From: Pandoraea anapnoica
GTDB taxonomy: Bacteria; Pseudomonadota; Gammaproteobacteria; Burkholderiales; Burkholderiaceae
Assembly: GCF_902459765.1 (NCBI RefSeq)
Contig: NZ_CABPSP010000015.1
Location: 1 to 64,000 of the forward strand
Direction of reading: 5' to 3'
Length of the DNA stretch: 64,000 nucleotides
Shown here: positions 43,869 to 54,535 of the stretch, in pieces
Layout: every line of letters begins with the position of its first letter
Numbering within the stretch: position 1 is the first letter of the stretch
Position numbers and translations under genes: made by a program
The notes under the pieces: model-generated
Databases searched by the model: none
What the model saw: the letters and a program-made list of their open reading frames with translations, nothing else
What the model was told of the DNA's origin: nothing

Positions 43869-46109
43869 ATGAGCACGCAGCAACCCAGCATCATCTACAC
43901 CCTGACCGACGAAGCGCCGCTTCTCGCCACCGGCTCCTTCCTCCCGATCATCCGTACGTTCACCGCTCCGGCGGGCGTGGCGGTCGAAACGAGCGACATC
44001 TCGGTCTCGGGCCGTATCCTCGGCGAATTCCCCGAATTCCTGACCGAAGAGCAACGCGTCCCGGATAACCTCGCCGAACTCGGTCGTCTGACGCAGGATC
44101 CGAACACGAACATCATCAAGCTGCCGAACATCAGCGCATCGGTGTTCCAGCTCCAGAGCGCCATCAAGGAACTCCAGTCGAAGGGCTACAAGATTCCGGA
44201 CTTCCCGGAAGACCCGAAGACCGACGAAGAGAAGGCCATCCAGAAGCGTTATTCGAAGTGCCTCGGCTCGGCCGTGAACCCGGTCCTGCGTGAAGGCAAC
44301 TCGGATCGTCGCGCACCGCTCGCCGTCAAGAACTACGCCAAGAAGCACCCGCACAGCATGGGCGAATGGAGCATGGCTTCGCGCACGCACGTCGCGCACA
44401 TGAAGCATGGCGACTTCTACCACGGTGAAAAGTCGATGACGATCGACAAGGCACGCGACGTCAAGATGGAACTCGTGACGAACAGCGGCAAGACGATCGT
44501 GCTCAAGCCGAAGGTCTCGCTGCTCGACGGCGAAATCATCGACAGCATGTTCATGAGCAAGAAGGCGCTGTGCGACTTCTACGAAGAACAGATGGAAGAC
44601 GCACGCAAGACCGGCGTCATGTTCTCGCTGCACGTGAAGGCCACGATGATGAAGGTCTCGCACCCGATCGTGTTCGGCCACGCTGTGAAGATCTTCTACA
44701 AGGAAGCCTTCGAGAAGCACGGCAAACTGTTCGACGAACTGGGCGTGAACGTCAACAACGGCCTCGTGAACCTGTACGAGAAGATCGAAGCGCTGCCGAG
44801 CACGCAACGCGAAGAGATCATCCGCGATCTGCACGCCTGCCACGAGCACCGTCCGGAACTGGCGATGGTCGACTCGGCCAAGGGCATCTCGAACCTGCAC
44901 GCACCGAACGACGTGATCGTCGACGCATCGATGCCGGCCATGATCCGTATCGGCGGCAAGATGTGGGGCGCCGACGGCCGTCCGAAGGACACGAAGGCCG
45001 TGATCCCGGAAAGCACGTTCGCTCGTATCTATCAAGAAATCATCAACTTCTGCAAGACGAACGGCGCATTCGATCCGACCACGATGGGTACGGTGCCGAA
45101 CGTCGGCCTGATGGCGCAGAAGGCTGAGGAATACGGCTCGCACGACAAGACGTTCGAAATCGCCGAAGACGGCGTGGCGAACATCGTCGACATCGCCACG
45201 GGCGAAGTGCTGCTCTCGCAGAACGTGGAAGCCGGCGACATCTGGCGTATGTGCCAGGTCAAGGACGCTCCGATCCGCGACTGGGTGAAGCTCGCCGTGA
45301 ACCGCGTGCGCAACTCGGGCATGCCGGCCGTGTTCTGGCTCGACCCGTACCGTCCGCACGAAGCCGAACTGATCAAGAAGGTCGAAACGTACCTGAAGGA
45401 TTACGACACCAACGGTCTCGATATCCAGATCATGTCGCAAGTGCGCGCCATGCGTTACACCCTGGAGCGCGTGATCCGCGGTCTGGACACCATCTCGGTG
45501 ACCGGCAACATTCTGCGCGACTACCTGACCGACCTGTTCCCGATCATGGAACTGGGCACCAGCGCCAAGATGCTCTCCATCGTGCCGCTGATGGCCGGTG
45601 GCGGCATGTACGAAACGGGTGCCGGCGGCTCGGCACCGAAGCACGTCAAGCAACTGGTTGAAGAAAACCACCTGCGCTGGGACTCGCTGGGTGAATTCCT
45701 CGCACTGGCCGTCTCGCTGGAAGACCTGGGTATCAAGACGGGCAACCAGCGCGCCAAGATCCTCGCCAAGACGCTCGACGCCGCAACGGGCAAGCTGCTC
45801 GACAACAACAAGGGTCCGTCGCCGAAGACCGGCGAGCTGGACAACCGCGGCAGCCAGTTCTACCTGTCGATGTACTGGGCACAGGAACTCGCCGAGCAGA
45901 AGGACGACGCCGAGCTGGCCAAGCTCTTCGCCCCGCTCGCGAAGCAACTGACCGAGAACGAGAAGACCATCGTGGGCGAACTCGCCGACGTGCAAGGTAA
46001 GCCGACCGACATCGGCGGCTACTACAAGCCGGACTTCGAAAAGCTCGAACAAGTCATGCGTCCGAGCAAGACGTTCAACGCTGCACTGGCAAGCGTCGCC
46101 AAGGCGTAA
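43869..46109 (+). CDS. icd: Isocitrate dehydrogenase, NADP-dependent, monomeric type
   Basis: A 746-residue enzyme of the monomeric IDH-II class, from [31 protein letters not shown]. Recognisable parts are [47 protein letters not shown] (isocitrate/Mg binding, SNSDRR-like), [15 protein letters not shown] and [21 protein letters not shown]. It oxidises isocitrate to 2-oxoglutarate with NADP in the TCA cycle. ATG 43869 is chosen over an upstream in-frame ATG at 43851. A strong terminator follows. Confidence 0.96.
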   Translation: MSTQQPSIIYTLTDEAPLLATGSFLPIIRTFTAPAGVAVETSDISVSGRILGEFPEFLTEEQRVPDNLAELGRLTQDPNTNIIKLPNISASVFQLQSAIKELQSKGYKIPDFPEDPKTDEEKAIQKRYSKCLGSAVNPVLREGNSDRRAPLAVKNYAKKHPHSMGEWSMASRTHVAHMKHGDFYHGEKSMTIDKARDVKMELVTNSGKTIVLKPKVSLLDGEIIDSMFMSKKALCDFYEEQMEDARKTGVMFSLHVKATMMKVSHPIVFGHAVKIFYKEAFEKHGKLFDELGVNVNNGLVNLYEKIEALPSTQREEIIRDLHACHEHRPELAMVDSAKGISNLHAPNDVIVDASMPAMIRIGGKMWGADGRPKDTKAVIPESTFARIYQEIINFCKTNGAFDPTTMGTVPNVGLMAQKAEEYGSHDKTFEIAEDGVANIVDIATGEVLLSQNVEAGDIWRMCQVKDAPIRDWVKLAVNRVRNSGMPAVFWLDPYRPHEAELIKKVETYLKDYDTNGLDIQIMSQVRAMRYTLERVIRGLDTISVTGNILRDYLTDLFPIMELGTSAKMLSIVPLMAGGGMYETGAGGSAPKHVKQLVEENHLRWDSLGEFLALAVSLEDLGIKTGNQRAKILAKTLDAATGKLLDNNKGPSPKTGELDNRGSQFYLSMYWAQELAEQKDDAELAKLFAPLAKQLTENEKTIVGELADVQGKPTDIGGYYKPDFEKLEQVMRPSKTFNAALASVAKA

Positions 46110-46170
46110 GCCACGGTGTCATTACCTGGCGGTCCGCAAGGACTGCCCGGTAACCGGTAGCAAGCAACAA

Positions 46171-46206
46171 AAAAGCTGGTCCACTCACATGGACCAGCTT
46201 TTTTTA
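46171..46206. terminator. Bidirectional terminator after icd
   Basis: AAAAGCTGGTCCA (46171-46183) pairs with TGGACCAGCTTTT (46190-46202), 6-nt loop, T run to the right and A run to the left. It serves icd and the convergent MFS gene. Confidence 0.93.
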
Positions 46207-46261
46207 TGGGCGACGCTTCTCGTATGAAGCGCCCCCCTCCTCTCACATCCCTGCGGAACGA

Positions 46262-47572
46262 TCAGCGATTGACCTGTTCCTTCGACTGCGTGAGTGCCAG
46301 CACGGCCCCCAGCGCGAGCGCTGCCGACACGCAGTACATACCGGCGTTCGTGCTCTGCGTCACGTCCTTGAGCCAGCCGATGACGAACGGGCTCACGAAG
46401 CCTGCCAGGTTGCCGATCGAGTTGATCATGCCGATGGCAGCAGCAGCCGAGCCGCCGACGAGCAGTGCGCTCGGGTACGTCCAGAACACGGGCATCGTGG
46501 CCAGCATGCCGGCCGTGCCGACCGACAGCGCAACCATCGCAAGCGGTACGTTGTTGCCCCAGATCGTGCTCAGGTACAGACCGACGGCACCGGCGAACGA
46601 CACCACGGCGAAGTGCCAGCGACGCTCACGCGAGCGGTCCGAACTGCGTGCCACAGCAATCATGCTGACAACGGCGCAAGCGTACGGAATGGCGGTCAGC
46701 AGACCGACGTCGAGCGCACTCTTCACGCCGCTGGCCTTGATGAGCGTCGGCAGGTAGAAGCCAATGCCGTACAGACCCATCATGCAGCAGAAGTAGATCA
46801 CGGCCATCAGCCACACACGACCGTTCGAGAACACCGAGGCCACCGATTGAGGTGCCTTGCCCGCGCTGTCCTGCGCGATGTTGTGCTCCAGCACGGCCTT
46901 CTCGTCTTCGGTGAGCCACTTCGCAGCGCGAATCCCGTTCGGCAGATACATCAGCGTAATCACGCCAAGAATCACCGACGGAATGGCCTCGATGAAGAAC
47001 AGCCATTGCCAGGCCTTCCAGCCGCCCACGCCGTTGAACGCTTGCAGAATCCAGCCCGAGAGCGGACCGCCGAACACACCGGCAACCGGAATACCGATCA
47101 TGAACAGCGCGTTCATGCGGCCACGGCGCTGCGCCGGGAACCAGTAGGTCAGATACAGCACGATGCCGGGGAAGAATCCAGCCTCAGCCACACCGAGTAG
47201 GAAGCGCACGACGTAGAACTGCGTCGGCGTGGTGACGAACAGCGTTGCCGCCGAGAGCACCGCCCAGGAGATCATGATGCGCGCAATCCAGCGACGCGCA
47301 CCGACCTTGTGCATGATGATGTTGGACGGCACCTCGAAGAAGAAGTAACCGATAAAGAAGATGCCGGCGCCCAGACCGTAGACGGTCTCGCTGAACTGGA
47401 GGTCGTTCAGCATTTGCAGCTTGGCGAAGCCGACATTCACGCGGTCCAGATAGGCCGCGACGTAACACAGGAAAAGGAACGGCAACAAACGCCAGGTCGC
47501 TTTTGCGTAGGCTTGCGCCTCGATCTCGCGCGTATGCGCGTTGGCTTTGACACCGCTAGCGATAGTACTCAT
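46262..47572 (-). CDS. MFS transporter, anion:cation symporter (ACS) family
   Basis: A 436-residue, 12-helix transporter. ACS features are FLFLCYVAAYLDRVNVGFAKLQM in helix 1, GYFFFEVPSNIIMHKVGARRWIARIM, and LGVAEAGFFPGIVLYLTYWFPAQRRGRMNALFM. The family imports organic anions such as tartrate, phthalate or hexuronates. ATG 47572 (MSTIASGVKANAHTREIEAQAYAKATWR) is the likely start. The frame extends to 47650 with poor sequence. The gene stands alone, so the substrate cannot be guessed. Confidence 0.87.
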   Translation of the reverse strand: MSTIASGVKANAHTREIEAQAYAKATWRLLPFLFLCYVAAYLDRVNVGFAKLQMLNDLQFSETVYGLGAGIFFIGYFFFEVPSNIIMHKVGARRWIARIMISWAVLSAATLFVTTPTQFYVVRFLLGVAEAGFFPGIVLYLTYWFPAQRRGRMNALFMIGIPVAGVFGGPLSGWILQAFNGVGGWKAWQWLFFIEAIPSVILGVITLMYLPNGIRAAKWLTEDEKAVLEHNIAQDSAGKAPQSVASVFSNGRVWLMAVIYFCCMMGLYGIGFYLPTLIKASGVKSALDVGLLTAIPYACAVVSMIAVARSSDRSRERRWHFAVVSFAGAVGLYLSTIWGNNVPLAMVALSVGTAGMLATMPVFWTYPSALLVGGSAAAAIGMINSIGNLAGFVSPFVIGWLKDVTQSTNAGMYCVSAALALGAVLALTQSKEQVNR

Positions 47573-47996
47573 GGTCTCCACTTCGAACTTCGGCTGCCAC
47601 GCAGCCCGAATTGACTGCAACGTTGCACCCGGACCACTCGCACCGATCACGCTGCCTTACCCACTCGACCGCTCTGAAGACCTCACGATTCCCGTGCCGC
47701 AGGAATCGATCACGCGCAGGCCCGGAGGCATTGTCTCCGGACGTCGCGCCCGGCCGTTAAGCCGTTGTGCGACGCATCTCACCCTGCCATCCCCTTAGGT
47801 ATTGGGAGGCCGAGGCGGATTGTAAACCATAGGACACCGCTTTAAATGGAACGAACCTTCAGTGCATGAACATTTTCCAGAAGCCAGATCGTCATGTATC
47901 GAATAGGCATTTACAGGCAGCTTCGGTGCGACGGAAGGCAGCGCCGCGCGGCATCTCAGGCGAGAGAGGCTGCACGGCGCTGCATCGACCATCCGA
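47573..47996. other. 424-nt spacer between two MFS genes
   Basis: No credible coding frame, hairpin terminator or repeat seen. Confidence 0.5.
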
Positions 47997-49226
47997 TCAG
48001 CGCTGACGCGCCCGTAACGACACGACCACGATGACACCCAGCACCGCCGCCACCGCCCCGCACAGGAACACGGCGCGATAGCCGAACGGGTTGGCAACGG
48101 CCCCCGCGAGCGGACCGGTGGTCAGGATGGCAATGTCCTGAAACGCGGCGTACGTGCCGAGGCTTGTGCCACGGCTGGCCGCCGGTGCGCGTTTGACAAC
48201 TTCAATGCCCAACGACGGGAAAATCAGCGACGCCCCGGCCCCGGCCAGCGCCGTACCCAGTAGTGCGAGCCATGCGACGGGCGCTTGCCAGACGATCAGC
48301 AGCCCGATGGCCTCGACGACGAGCGACGCCTGCGCTACCCGCAGATTGCCGAAGCGCTCGGGCCAGCGTCCGCCGATCAGACGCATCAGCACAAACGCCA
48401 GACCGAACGCCGACAAGGCAATCGCCGCACCGGTCCAGCGCGACGCCTCGAAGTACAACACCACGAACGCTCCGATCACGGCGAACCCGACACCCTGCAA
48501 CGCGAGCGCCAGTCCGGGCATGAAGACGATACGCAACACCTGCGAGTACGGCAGCGCACCCCCTGCCTGATGCGCGGGCGCGACGGCAGCAATGCGCGAA
48601 ATGACGGCCCAGCCCGCCAGTGGCAACAGGCAGATCGCGATGGCGACACCCGCGAGCGACGTACCGCCGTAGAGCGCCAGCCCCAACGGTGCACCGACCG
48701 CGAATCCACCGAAGACAGCCGCGCCGGTCCACGACATTACACGGCCCGATTGCGCGGCACCGAGACTGCCGATGGCCCACGTCAATGTGCCGGTGATGCA
48801 CAGGCTCTCACCGACACCGAGCAGCAGGCGAGCGAGTGTCAGCACAGCCAGCCGCGGCTCGGCGGCCACCGAAATCAGACTCGTCGCGAGAAGCGCAATG
48901 CCGGACAGTCCGACAAATACCAGACCGCGCTTGAGCGCCACGCGCGCACCGCGCTGATCGGCGGTGCGTCCGGCGAACTTGCGAGTGAGCACCGTGGCGA
49001 GCGATTGCACGCCCACGGCAAAGCCGACGATGACGTTGTGATACCCGAGTGTGTCGTGCACGAACAGCGGCACGACGGAAAGCGACATGCCGATGGTCAG
49101 GCACGCGAGAAAAACATTGAGCGAGAAGCGCACGAGCAACGCCGTAGCGTTGTCGGGCGCGCCCGCCGCCTGATGCGGGGGTTGGGCCTGATCCGGAGAT
49201 TGGGCCGATGCAGCGGAGGACGACAT
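47997..49226 (-). CDS. MFS transporter, YhhS-like
   Basis: A 409-residue, 12-helix exporter-type MFS protein: FSLNVFLACLTIGMSLSVVPLFVHDTLGYHNVIVGFAVGVQSLATVLTRKFAGRTADQRGAR, then LLGVGESLCITGTLTWAIGSLG and GTSLGTYAAFQDIAI. This matches the YhhS group of small-molecule exporters. The protein at 58804-60051 is a clear paralogue. ATG 49226 is preferred. The open frame continues 82 codons upstream without transporter features. Confidence 0.83.
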   Translation of the reverse strand: MSSSAASAQSPDQAQPPHQAAGAPDNATALLVRFSLNVFLACLTIGMSLSVVPLFVHDTLGYHNVIVGFAVGVQSLATVLTRKFAGRTADQRGARVALKRGLVFVGLSGIALLATSLISVAAEPRLAVLTLARLLLGVGESLCITGTLTWAIGSLGAAQSGRVMSWTGAAVFGGFAVGAPLGLALYGGTSLAGVAIAICLLPLAGWAVISRIAAVAPAHQAGGALPYSQVLRIVFMPGLALALQGVGFAVIGAFVVLYFEASRWTGAAIALSAFGLAFVLMRLIGGRWPERFGNLRVAQASLVVEAIGLLIVWQAPVAWLALLGTALAGAGASLIFPSLGIEVVKRAPAASRGTSLGTYAAFQDIAILTTGPLAGAVANPFGYRAVFLCGAVAAVLGVIVVVSLRARQR

Positions 49227-49673
49227 GCGAGAAAGCTCCAAAGGTTGCCGGTCAGCGCAAGCCAGTGCCAAAGGACACGCGAGCAAAGCCATCGGTGAAA
49301 CACCGGCGAACGATAAACAAGCCACGAACGACGGACACCAGACGCCAACCGGCGGACGAACGACCGCAAACGGGGCATCGGTATCGAAACGGGCAAATCG
49401 GAGAAGGACGGCGCTTATGACGCTTAGAGAACCGGAGACAACGCTGAATGGGTTGCCCGGTAGTTCACGCATGAACGCACGCCCCTCGACCGACGTGCCG
49501 ATAGAACCGGCCGCTGTCGCGGAGAATGCGTTGATTCACGTGAACGCTTACGTGACACCGGAGAAGGTTTCACCGAATGCCAAGAATCCGTCGCCATTCT
49601 AGCCACGCATGTTGCGTTGCGCAAGCGACGGACATGGCGCGAAAACCACACCTCGTGCCACTCGCTCAGCCGC
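49227..49673. other. 447-nt spacer
   Basis: Contains only frames with shadow-like composition (Arg/Pro/Ser-rich). No gene, RNA or repeat called. Confidence 0.5.
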
Positions 49674-51281
49674 TCAGTCGATGGGATCCGTCCCCTTCGC
49701 GCGACGCGTGCTCGCCTTGACGGTCTGCTGCAAGGCGCGTCGCAGAGCGCTGTAACGTCGCAAGGCTTCTTCCATGACGGAGATACGTGCGGTGCCAGCC
49801 GCGCCGTCGGCCAGCAATTTGGCCTTGAGCCCGCCATACGCCGCTTCCATGGCAGACGCATGCGTGCCCAGCGATTCGCCACCGTCCGCTGGCAGCGTAT
49901 CGCTTTCCACCAGGTCGAGCAGCGCGCTCGATTCGCGCAGGAACGCCGTATAGACGTCCGACATCCCAGTCGCGGTGCTGGTCTGGTCCCGCAACGCGGC
50001 GGCCGCCACGGCCTGCTCGGCCGCGCTCTCGTAGTAACGCAGCGTACGCAGCGTGTCGGCCAGTTGTTCGGCGGACGTCGCGCCCATGGCCACACGACTC
50101 ATGCGCTCGGTGAACGTCTGGCAGACGCTGCCGAGGCGCGTGACGGACGCGTGCGACTGGGCCAGCACGCCGAAACTCGTACCGGTCAACGCGCCGCGCA
50201 CCATATGTCGGCTGATCGCGCCGAGGCGCTCGACTTCACGCTTAAGCGCGTCGACGGCCAGTTGCGGCACCTGCAACACGTTGTCGTCGAGGAACTGTGG
50301 CGCGCCCTCGTCTTCCTCGCGCGAGCGAAAGCGGCGCTGCAACCAGTGCAGCAACGGCGTGGTCAGCGGAATCATCAGCAACACGCCAAGCACGTTGAAG
50401 GTTGTGTGGAAGATCGCAAGCTGGATCGCGGGGTCGGATTCGCGGTGCATCCATGCCATGCCGGTGGCGATGGCGCGGATCATCCATGGCAGCAGCAAGA
50501 GCGCCACGACAGCCGCTACTACGTTGAAGGCGACGTGCGCCATCGCCGCACGCCGCGCGTTGGGGGTTGCGCCGATGGCCGCGATCAAGGCCGTCACCGT
50601 CGTACCGATGTTCGCGCCGATCACCACGGCCGCAGCGCCTTGCGCGCCCAGCAGTCCGTTTTGCGCAGCCGTCAGCGTGATCGCCATGGCAGCCGCCGAC
50701 GACTGAACGATGCAGGTGAGCACGAAGCCCACCACCACTTGCAGCAGCACGTCGAGCGGGCCGGTGCCGTCGGGCAGACGAATCATGCCCGCCATGTCGA
50801 TGAAGGCGGATTGAAGCAGTGAGATACCGAAGAAGAGCAGGCCGAAGCCCGCGAGCGCGTTACCGATGGCGCCTCGCCGGGTGCCCGCGCCTGTGAGACG
50901 CAGCGCCACGCCGACGGCGATCATCGGCAGCGCGAACGCATCGATATTGAACTTGAGGCCGATCACCGCGACGATCCACCCCATCATCGTCGAGCCGAGA
51001 TTGGAGCCGAACATCAGCCAGAGCGCGCCGCCGAGCTTGAGCAGCCCGGCATTGACGAAGCCGATGGTCGCAATCGTCACGACCGACGAGCTTTGGGTGA
51101 TGGCAGTGACAAGTACGCCCGAAGCGAAGGCTTGCCATCGGGTGCGCGTGGCCCCCGCGAGAATGCGTTCGAGCGCGGGCCCGGCGGCGAGTTTGAGGCC
51201 ATCGGTCATCATTGCCATGCCGATGAGGAAGATGCCTACGCCACCCGCCAGAATGCTGACTGCCTTGACGATTTCACCCAT
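49674..51281 (-). CDS. Na/Pi cotransporter family protein (NptA/YjbB-like with PhoU-like tail)
   Basis: A 535-residue membrane protein. It has two inverted Na/Pi-cotransporter repeats with the QSSS-type motifs ITQSSSVVTIATIGFVNAGLL (about residue 60) and CIVQSSAAAMAITLTAAQNGLL (about residue 190). It also has GSNLGSTMMGWIVAVIG and IGANIGTTVTALIAAIG. The last 200 residues are a soluble helical PhoU-like domain. Members export phosphate or other anions across the inner membrane. It stands alone on this strand, 102 nt after the TetR gene. Confidence 0.88.
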   Translation of the reverse strand: MGEIVKAVSILAGGVGIFLIGMAMMTDGLKLAAGPALERILAGATRTRWQAFASGVLVTAITQSSSVVTIATIGFVNAGLLKLGGALWLMFGSNLGSTMMGWIVAVIGLKFNIDAFALPMIAVGVALRLTGAGTRRGAIGNALAGFGLLFFGISLLQSAFIDMAGMIRLPDGTGPLDVLLQVVVGFVLTCIVQSSAAAMAITLTAAQNGLLGAQGAAAVVIGANIGTTVTALIAAIGATPNARRAAMAHVAFNVVAAVVALLLLPWMIRAIATGMAWMHRESDPAIQLAIFHTTFNVLGVLLMIPLTTPLLHWLQRRFRSREEDEGAPQFLDDNVLQVPQLAVDALKREVERLGAISRHMVRGALTGTSFGVLAQSHASVTRLGSVCQTFTERMSRVAMGATSAEQLADTLRTLRYYESAAEQAVAAAALRDQTSTATGMSDVYTAFLRESSALLDLVESDTLPADGGESLGTHASAMEAAYGGLKAKLLADGAAGTARISVMEEALRRYSALRRALQQTVKASTRRAKGTDPID

Positions 51282-51383
51282 GCAACGCCTTCCTTTGTGC
51301 GAACTGCCGGAGCTATCGAAGGGGTGCGCGTCTTTGCCTGCGAAGCTACTGTGGAATCTACCGTCGGCCCGGTGGCCGTGCCG

Positions 51384-52034
51384 TCAGGCGTCGGCGCGCA
51401 ACAGGCCCCAGCATAACCGGTAAAGCTCGTCCTCGAACTCTGGAGTGCCAAGCAACGGGGAGTCTTCGAGCACGGCCGAGCGCAGCGTTCCCATGAATGC
51501 GCGCGTGAGCACGAACACCGTGGCGGTGGTCGGCGGACGCATCCCCGGCGCATCGCGGCGCGACATGGCGACGGCGATATGCTCCGCCGCCTCGCGCATC
51601 GCCTGCATGATGTTCTCGTGATGGTCCATCTGCCAGGCCATCTTGATGAGCGAGCGCTTCACGCGTCCGCCCGAACCGAAGGCCTCGATCAGCATGTGGA
51701 TGCGCTCACGAATTATGCGCTCGGGGTCTGCGCCTTCCTCAGCCGCACGGGCGAGGAATTCGTTCTGCTCGTCCATCACGCGACGTCGCTCGCGCGCAAT
51801 CATCGCCAGCAGAATCGCTTCCTTGGTCGGGAAGTACTGATACAGCGTGCCAATCGAAAACCCGGCCTTCTTGGCGATGCGATTGGTCGTGAGCGCCGCC
51901 TCCCCTTCTTCGTCGAGAACCTGAGCAGTGGCTTCGAAAATGGTCTCGACGGTGTGCTGCGCGCGTGCCTGCATCGGCCGCTTTCGCATGGCGGACGTGG
52001 CATTCGGGGTGGCGGGCGACTTCGGTGTGGACAT
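51384..52034 (-). CDS. TetR-family transcriptional regulator
   Basis: A 216-residue regulator with a clear N-terminal HTH: RAQHTVETIFEATAQVLDEEGEAALTTNRIAKKAGFSIGTLYQYFPTKEAILLAMIA (about residues 21-77). A helical ligand-binding domain follows. ATG 52034 (MSTPKSP) is the likely start. It is divergent from the ferritin-like hydrolase gene with about 150 nt between starts, and probably regulates it. Confidence 0.88.
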   Translation of the reverse strand: MSTPKSPATPNATSAMRKRPMQARAQHTVETIFEATAQVLDEEGEAALTTNRIAKKAGFSIGTLYQYFPTKEAILLAMIARERRRVMDEQNEFLARAAEEGADPERIIRERIHMLIEAFGSGGRVKRSLIKMAWQMDHHENIMQAMREAAEHIAVAMSRRDAPGMRPPTTATVFVLTRAFMGTLRSAVLEDSPLLGTPEFEDELYRLCWGLLRADA

Positions 52035-52185
52035 GACGGAAAACCTGAGCGGGAAGCGAGTTGCGGCGTAGCGCCTGAAAAATGAATAATGCTCACATTC
52101 GGTATGAAATTCAAGAGACGGCGTCATGGACGTCACATTTCATTGCGCCCGACATCCGTCTCGACTGCCAGAGAGGCCTGCCATC

Positions 52186-53025
52186 ATGAGCAATGACATT
52201 TCCGCCCTGACCGTGCGCAAGCTGACGGTCGATCTGGCCAGTGGCTTCGAGCGCCATTGGCACAGCGGCGACGCTTACCGCACGATGTACTACAACGCGC
52301 TGTCGATGAGCTTTCCCGTCGGCGAGCAGTCGTTCATCGACTCGGTGCGCGACACGATGGACCGTCTGCCTGACGATGCGCGCTACGACAGACTGCGCGC
52401 CGACATCGCGCAATTCATCGGACAGGAAGCGACGCACCGTCATCTGCACGGCCAGTACAACGCACAGCTTGCCAAGCAGGGCCTGGTGAACCATTGGGAG
52501 AACTGGGCGACGTCGCGCATTCAGTGGGCGCGACGCCGCAAGCTGTCGCCGATGTACATGCTCGCCGTCACGGCCGCTTACGAGCACTGTACGGCGGTGT
52601 TCGGTGACGGCGCACTGCGCTACGATCGCTGGCTCGCGAAGGCGGAGCCGAAGATGCGTCTGATGTGGCGCTGGCACGCGGCCGAAGAGACCGAGCACAA
52701 GGCGGTGGCGTTCGACCTGTATCGCGCACTGGGTGGCAGCGAGCGCCAGCGGGTACTGACCTATCTCTACGTGCTGTTCATGTTCGGGCTGGAGAGCCAC
52801 GCGCAGACGATCAACAACCTCTGGCGCGACGGCACGCTCTTCAAGCCGAGCACGTGGTGGGGATTCACGACGATGTTCTTCGGTCGCGACGGTGTCATCT
52901 GGCGCACTACGGGGCCTATGCTCAAGTACATGCTGCCGTCGTTCCATCCGAATCGTCACGGCGATCCGGCGCTCGCGCAGAACTGGCTCGAAGCGCATAA
53001 CGCGAATTGGCGCGCGGTTCGGTAA
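52186..53025 (+). CDS. Metal-dependent hydrolase (PF10118-type, ferritin-like)
   Basis: A 279-residue helical protein. Two ExxH metal motifs are visible: FIGQEATHRHLHGQYN and WHAAEETEHKAVAFDLY, plus YEHCTAVFGD. These match the 'predicted metal-dependent hydrolase' family PF10118, a di-iron ferritin-like fold whose substrate is unknown. ATG 52186 follows AGAGAGGCCTGCC. An in-frame ATG at 52126 is possible. A strong terminator follows. Confidence 0.83.
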   Translation: MSNDISALTVRKLTVDLASGFERHWHSGDAYRTMYYNALSMSFPVGEQSFIDSVRDTMDRLPDDARYDRLRADIAQFIGQEATHRHLHGQYNAQLAKQGLVNHWENWATSRIQWARRRKLSPMYMLAVTAAYEHCTAVFGDGALRYDRWLAKAEPKMRLMWRWHAAEETEHKAVAFDLYRALGGSERQRVLTYLYVLFMFGLESHAQTINNLWRDGTLFKPSTWWGFTTMFFGRDGVIWRTTGPMLKYMLPSFHPNRHGDPALAQNWLEAHNANWRAVR

Positions 53026-53377
53026 GCACTGTCGACGACGGCCGCTTGCCAGAAACCGCCATCAAAACGAAAGCGGATATTCGCGCCCACAGCGCGAATA
53101 TCCGCTTTTTTTCGCCCCCGCAAATTGCGCCGCGCAAGAGGCAAACCGCCAGTGTTAACCCGCGAAGTGTGACGGCAACAACGGAATACCGAGTATCAAC
53201 GCTGCGTGATATGTCGTATGAGGCACCTTGATAATAATGATCACGCCTCAAAGCAACACCGATCCCCGCGCAACGCGAAGTCAGTGTGTCAATGACTCAG
53301 GCGTGCCCCCTTGCACCCTTCGGTGAAAAGAGCAGTACAGAGGCACGCACAAACTAAAACGAGACGGAGACACATTC
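53026..53377. other. Terminator and porin promoter region
   Basis: Apart from the terminator at 53070-53112, nothing coding. The porin promoter should lie in the moderately AT-rich 53205-53250 part. Confidence 0.5.
53070..53112 (+). terminator. Strong terminator after the metal-dependent hydrolase
   Basis: AAAGCGGATATTCGCG pairs with CGCGAATATCCGCTTT around CCCACAG, followed by T7. Confidence 0.93.
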
Positions 53378-54418
53378 ATGAGCAAGGCAGCAGGTTGGCT
53401 GCGGGGCACGCTCGCCCTCGCAATTTGCGGCGCGGCGGGCGTCGCCAACGCACAATCCAGCGTTTCCCTTTACGGTCAGGTCGACGCGTGGGTCGGCGCG
53501 GCCAAAGCCCCCGGCGGCGAACGCGCGTGGACGCAGGCAGGCGGCGGTATGTCCACGTCTTACTGGGGGATGAAGGGCTCCGAAGATCTCGGCGATGGCC
53601 TGAAAGCGATCTTCACGCTCGAAGACTTCTTCCTGCCGCAGAACGGCCGCTACGGCCGCTTCACCGGCGACAGCTTCTTCTCGCGCAACGCCTACGTCGG
53701 CCTGCAATCGAACACGCTGGGCACGATCACGATGGGGCGGCTCACCACGTCGTACTTCGTGTCGACGATCCTGTTCAACCCGTTTGTCGACTCCTACACC
53801 TTCAGCCCGATGGTCTACCACACGTTCCTCGGTCTCGCGGGACAAGGGATCGTCGGCGACTCGGGGTGGAACAACGGCGTGATGTATGCCACACCCGACT
53901 ACAAGGGGCTGGGCGCAAGCTTCTCCTACGCCTTCGGCAACAAGGCGGGCGAAATGGGGCAGAACAAGTGGAGCGCCGCGGCCATGTACTTCCACGGCCC
54001 GCTCGCCGCCACGCTCGCCTATCAGCAGGTCAAGTTCGACTCGACGCCCGACGATCAGGCCGGTATCACCGGCTTTCGCAATCAGCAGGCGCTTCAGGCC
54101 GGTCTGACGTACGACTTCAAGGTGGTCAAGTTCTTCGGTCAGTACCAATACATCAAGAACACGATCACGGGCGGCAATCTGACGTCCAACGGCGGCCAGC
54201 TCGGCTTTACCGTGCCTCTCGGCGGGGGTAATGTGATGGCGTCTTACGCTTACACGAAGAATTCCGGCGCAAACAATGCCAGCCGGAATACGTGGGCCAT
54301 CGGCTACGACTACAGCCTCTCCAAACGCACCGATGTGTACACGGCCTACCTCAACGACAAGGTTTCCGGGCTGGATGCCGGGAATACTTTCGGGGTGGGC
54401 ATGCGCATGAAGTTCTGA
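53378..54418 (+). CDS. Gram-negative porin, Burkholderia type
   Basis: A 346-residue outer-membrane porin. The signal peptide is MSKAAGWLRGTLALAICGAAGVANAQ. The mature start SSVSLYGQVDAWVGAAKAPGG and the motif STSYWGMKGSEDLGDGLKAIFTLEDFF are the standard betaproteobacterial porin opening. The end GVGMRMKF has the C-terminal Phe needed for barrel assembly. GAGACGGAG precedes the ATG. Trimeric passive channel for small solutes. Confidence 0.94.
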   Translation: MSKAAGWLRGTLALAICGAAGVANAQSSVSLYGQVDAWVGAAKAPGGERAWTQAGGGMSTSYWGMKGSEDLGDGLKAIFTLEDFFLPQNGRYGRFTGDSFFSRNAYVGLQSNTLGTITMGRLTTSYFVSTILFNPFVDSYTFSPMVYHTFLGLAGQGIVGDSGWNNGVMYATPDYKGLGASFSYAFGNKAGEMGQNKWSAAAMYFHGPLAATLAYQQVKFDSTPDDQAGITGFRNQQALQAGLTYDFKVVKFFGQYQYIKNTITGGNLTSNGGQLGFTVPLGGGNVMASYAYTKNSGANNASRNTWAIGYDYSLSKRTDVYTAYLNDKVSGLDAGNTFGVGMRMKF

Positions 54419-54535
54419 CAGACTCGATGCAAGCAGTCGCCTGACAAAATCGGTGGCACGGGCTCGCGCGCAGTACAATGCGCGCGCCCCCGCTGCACAC
54501 GGACAACGGCATAACAAAGTCACAAGGAGAGCGCG

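Noticed and set aside
43605-46052. 815-codon minus-strand frame opposite icd
   Set aside because: Shadow of a highly biased housekeeping gene. No recognisable domain and it runs through the icd promoter.
49225-49602. 125-codon plus-strand frame between MFS and Na/Pi genes
   Set aside because: Ser/Thr/Ala/Asn-rich low-complexity product beginning opposite the MFS start; no support.
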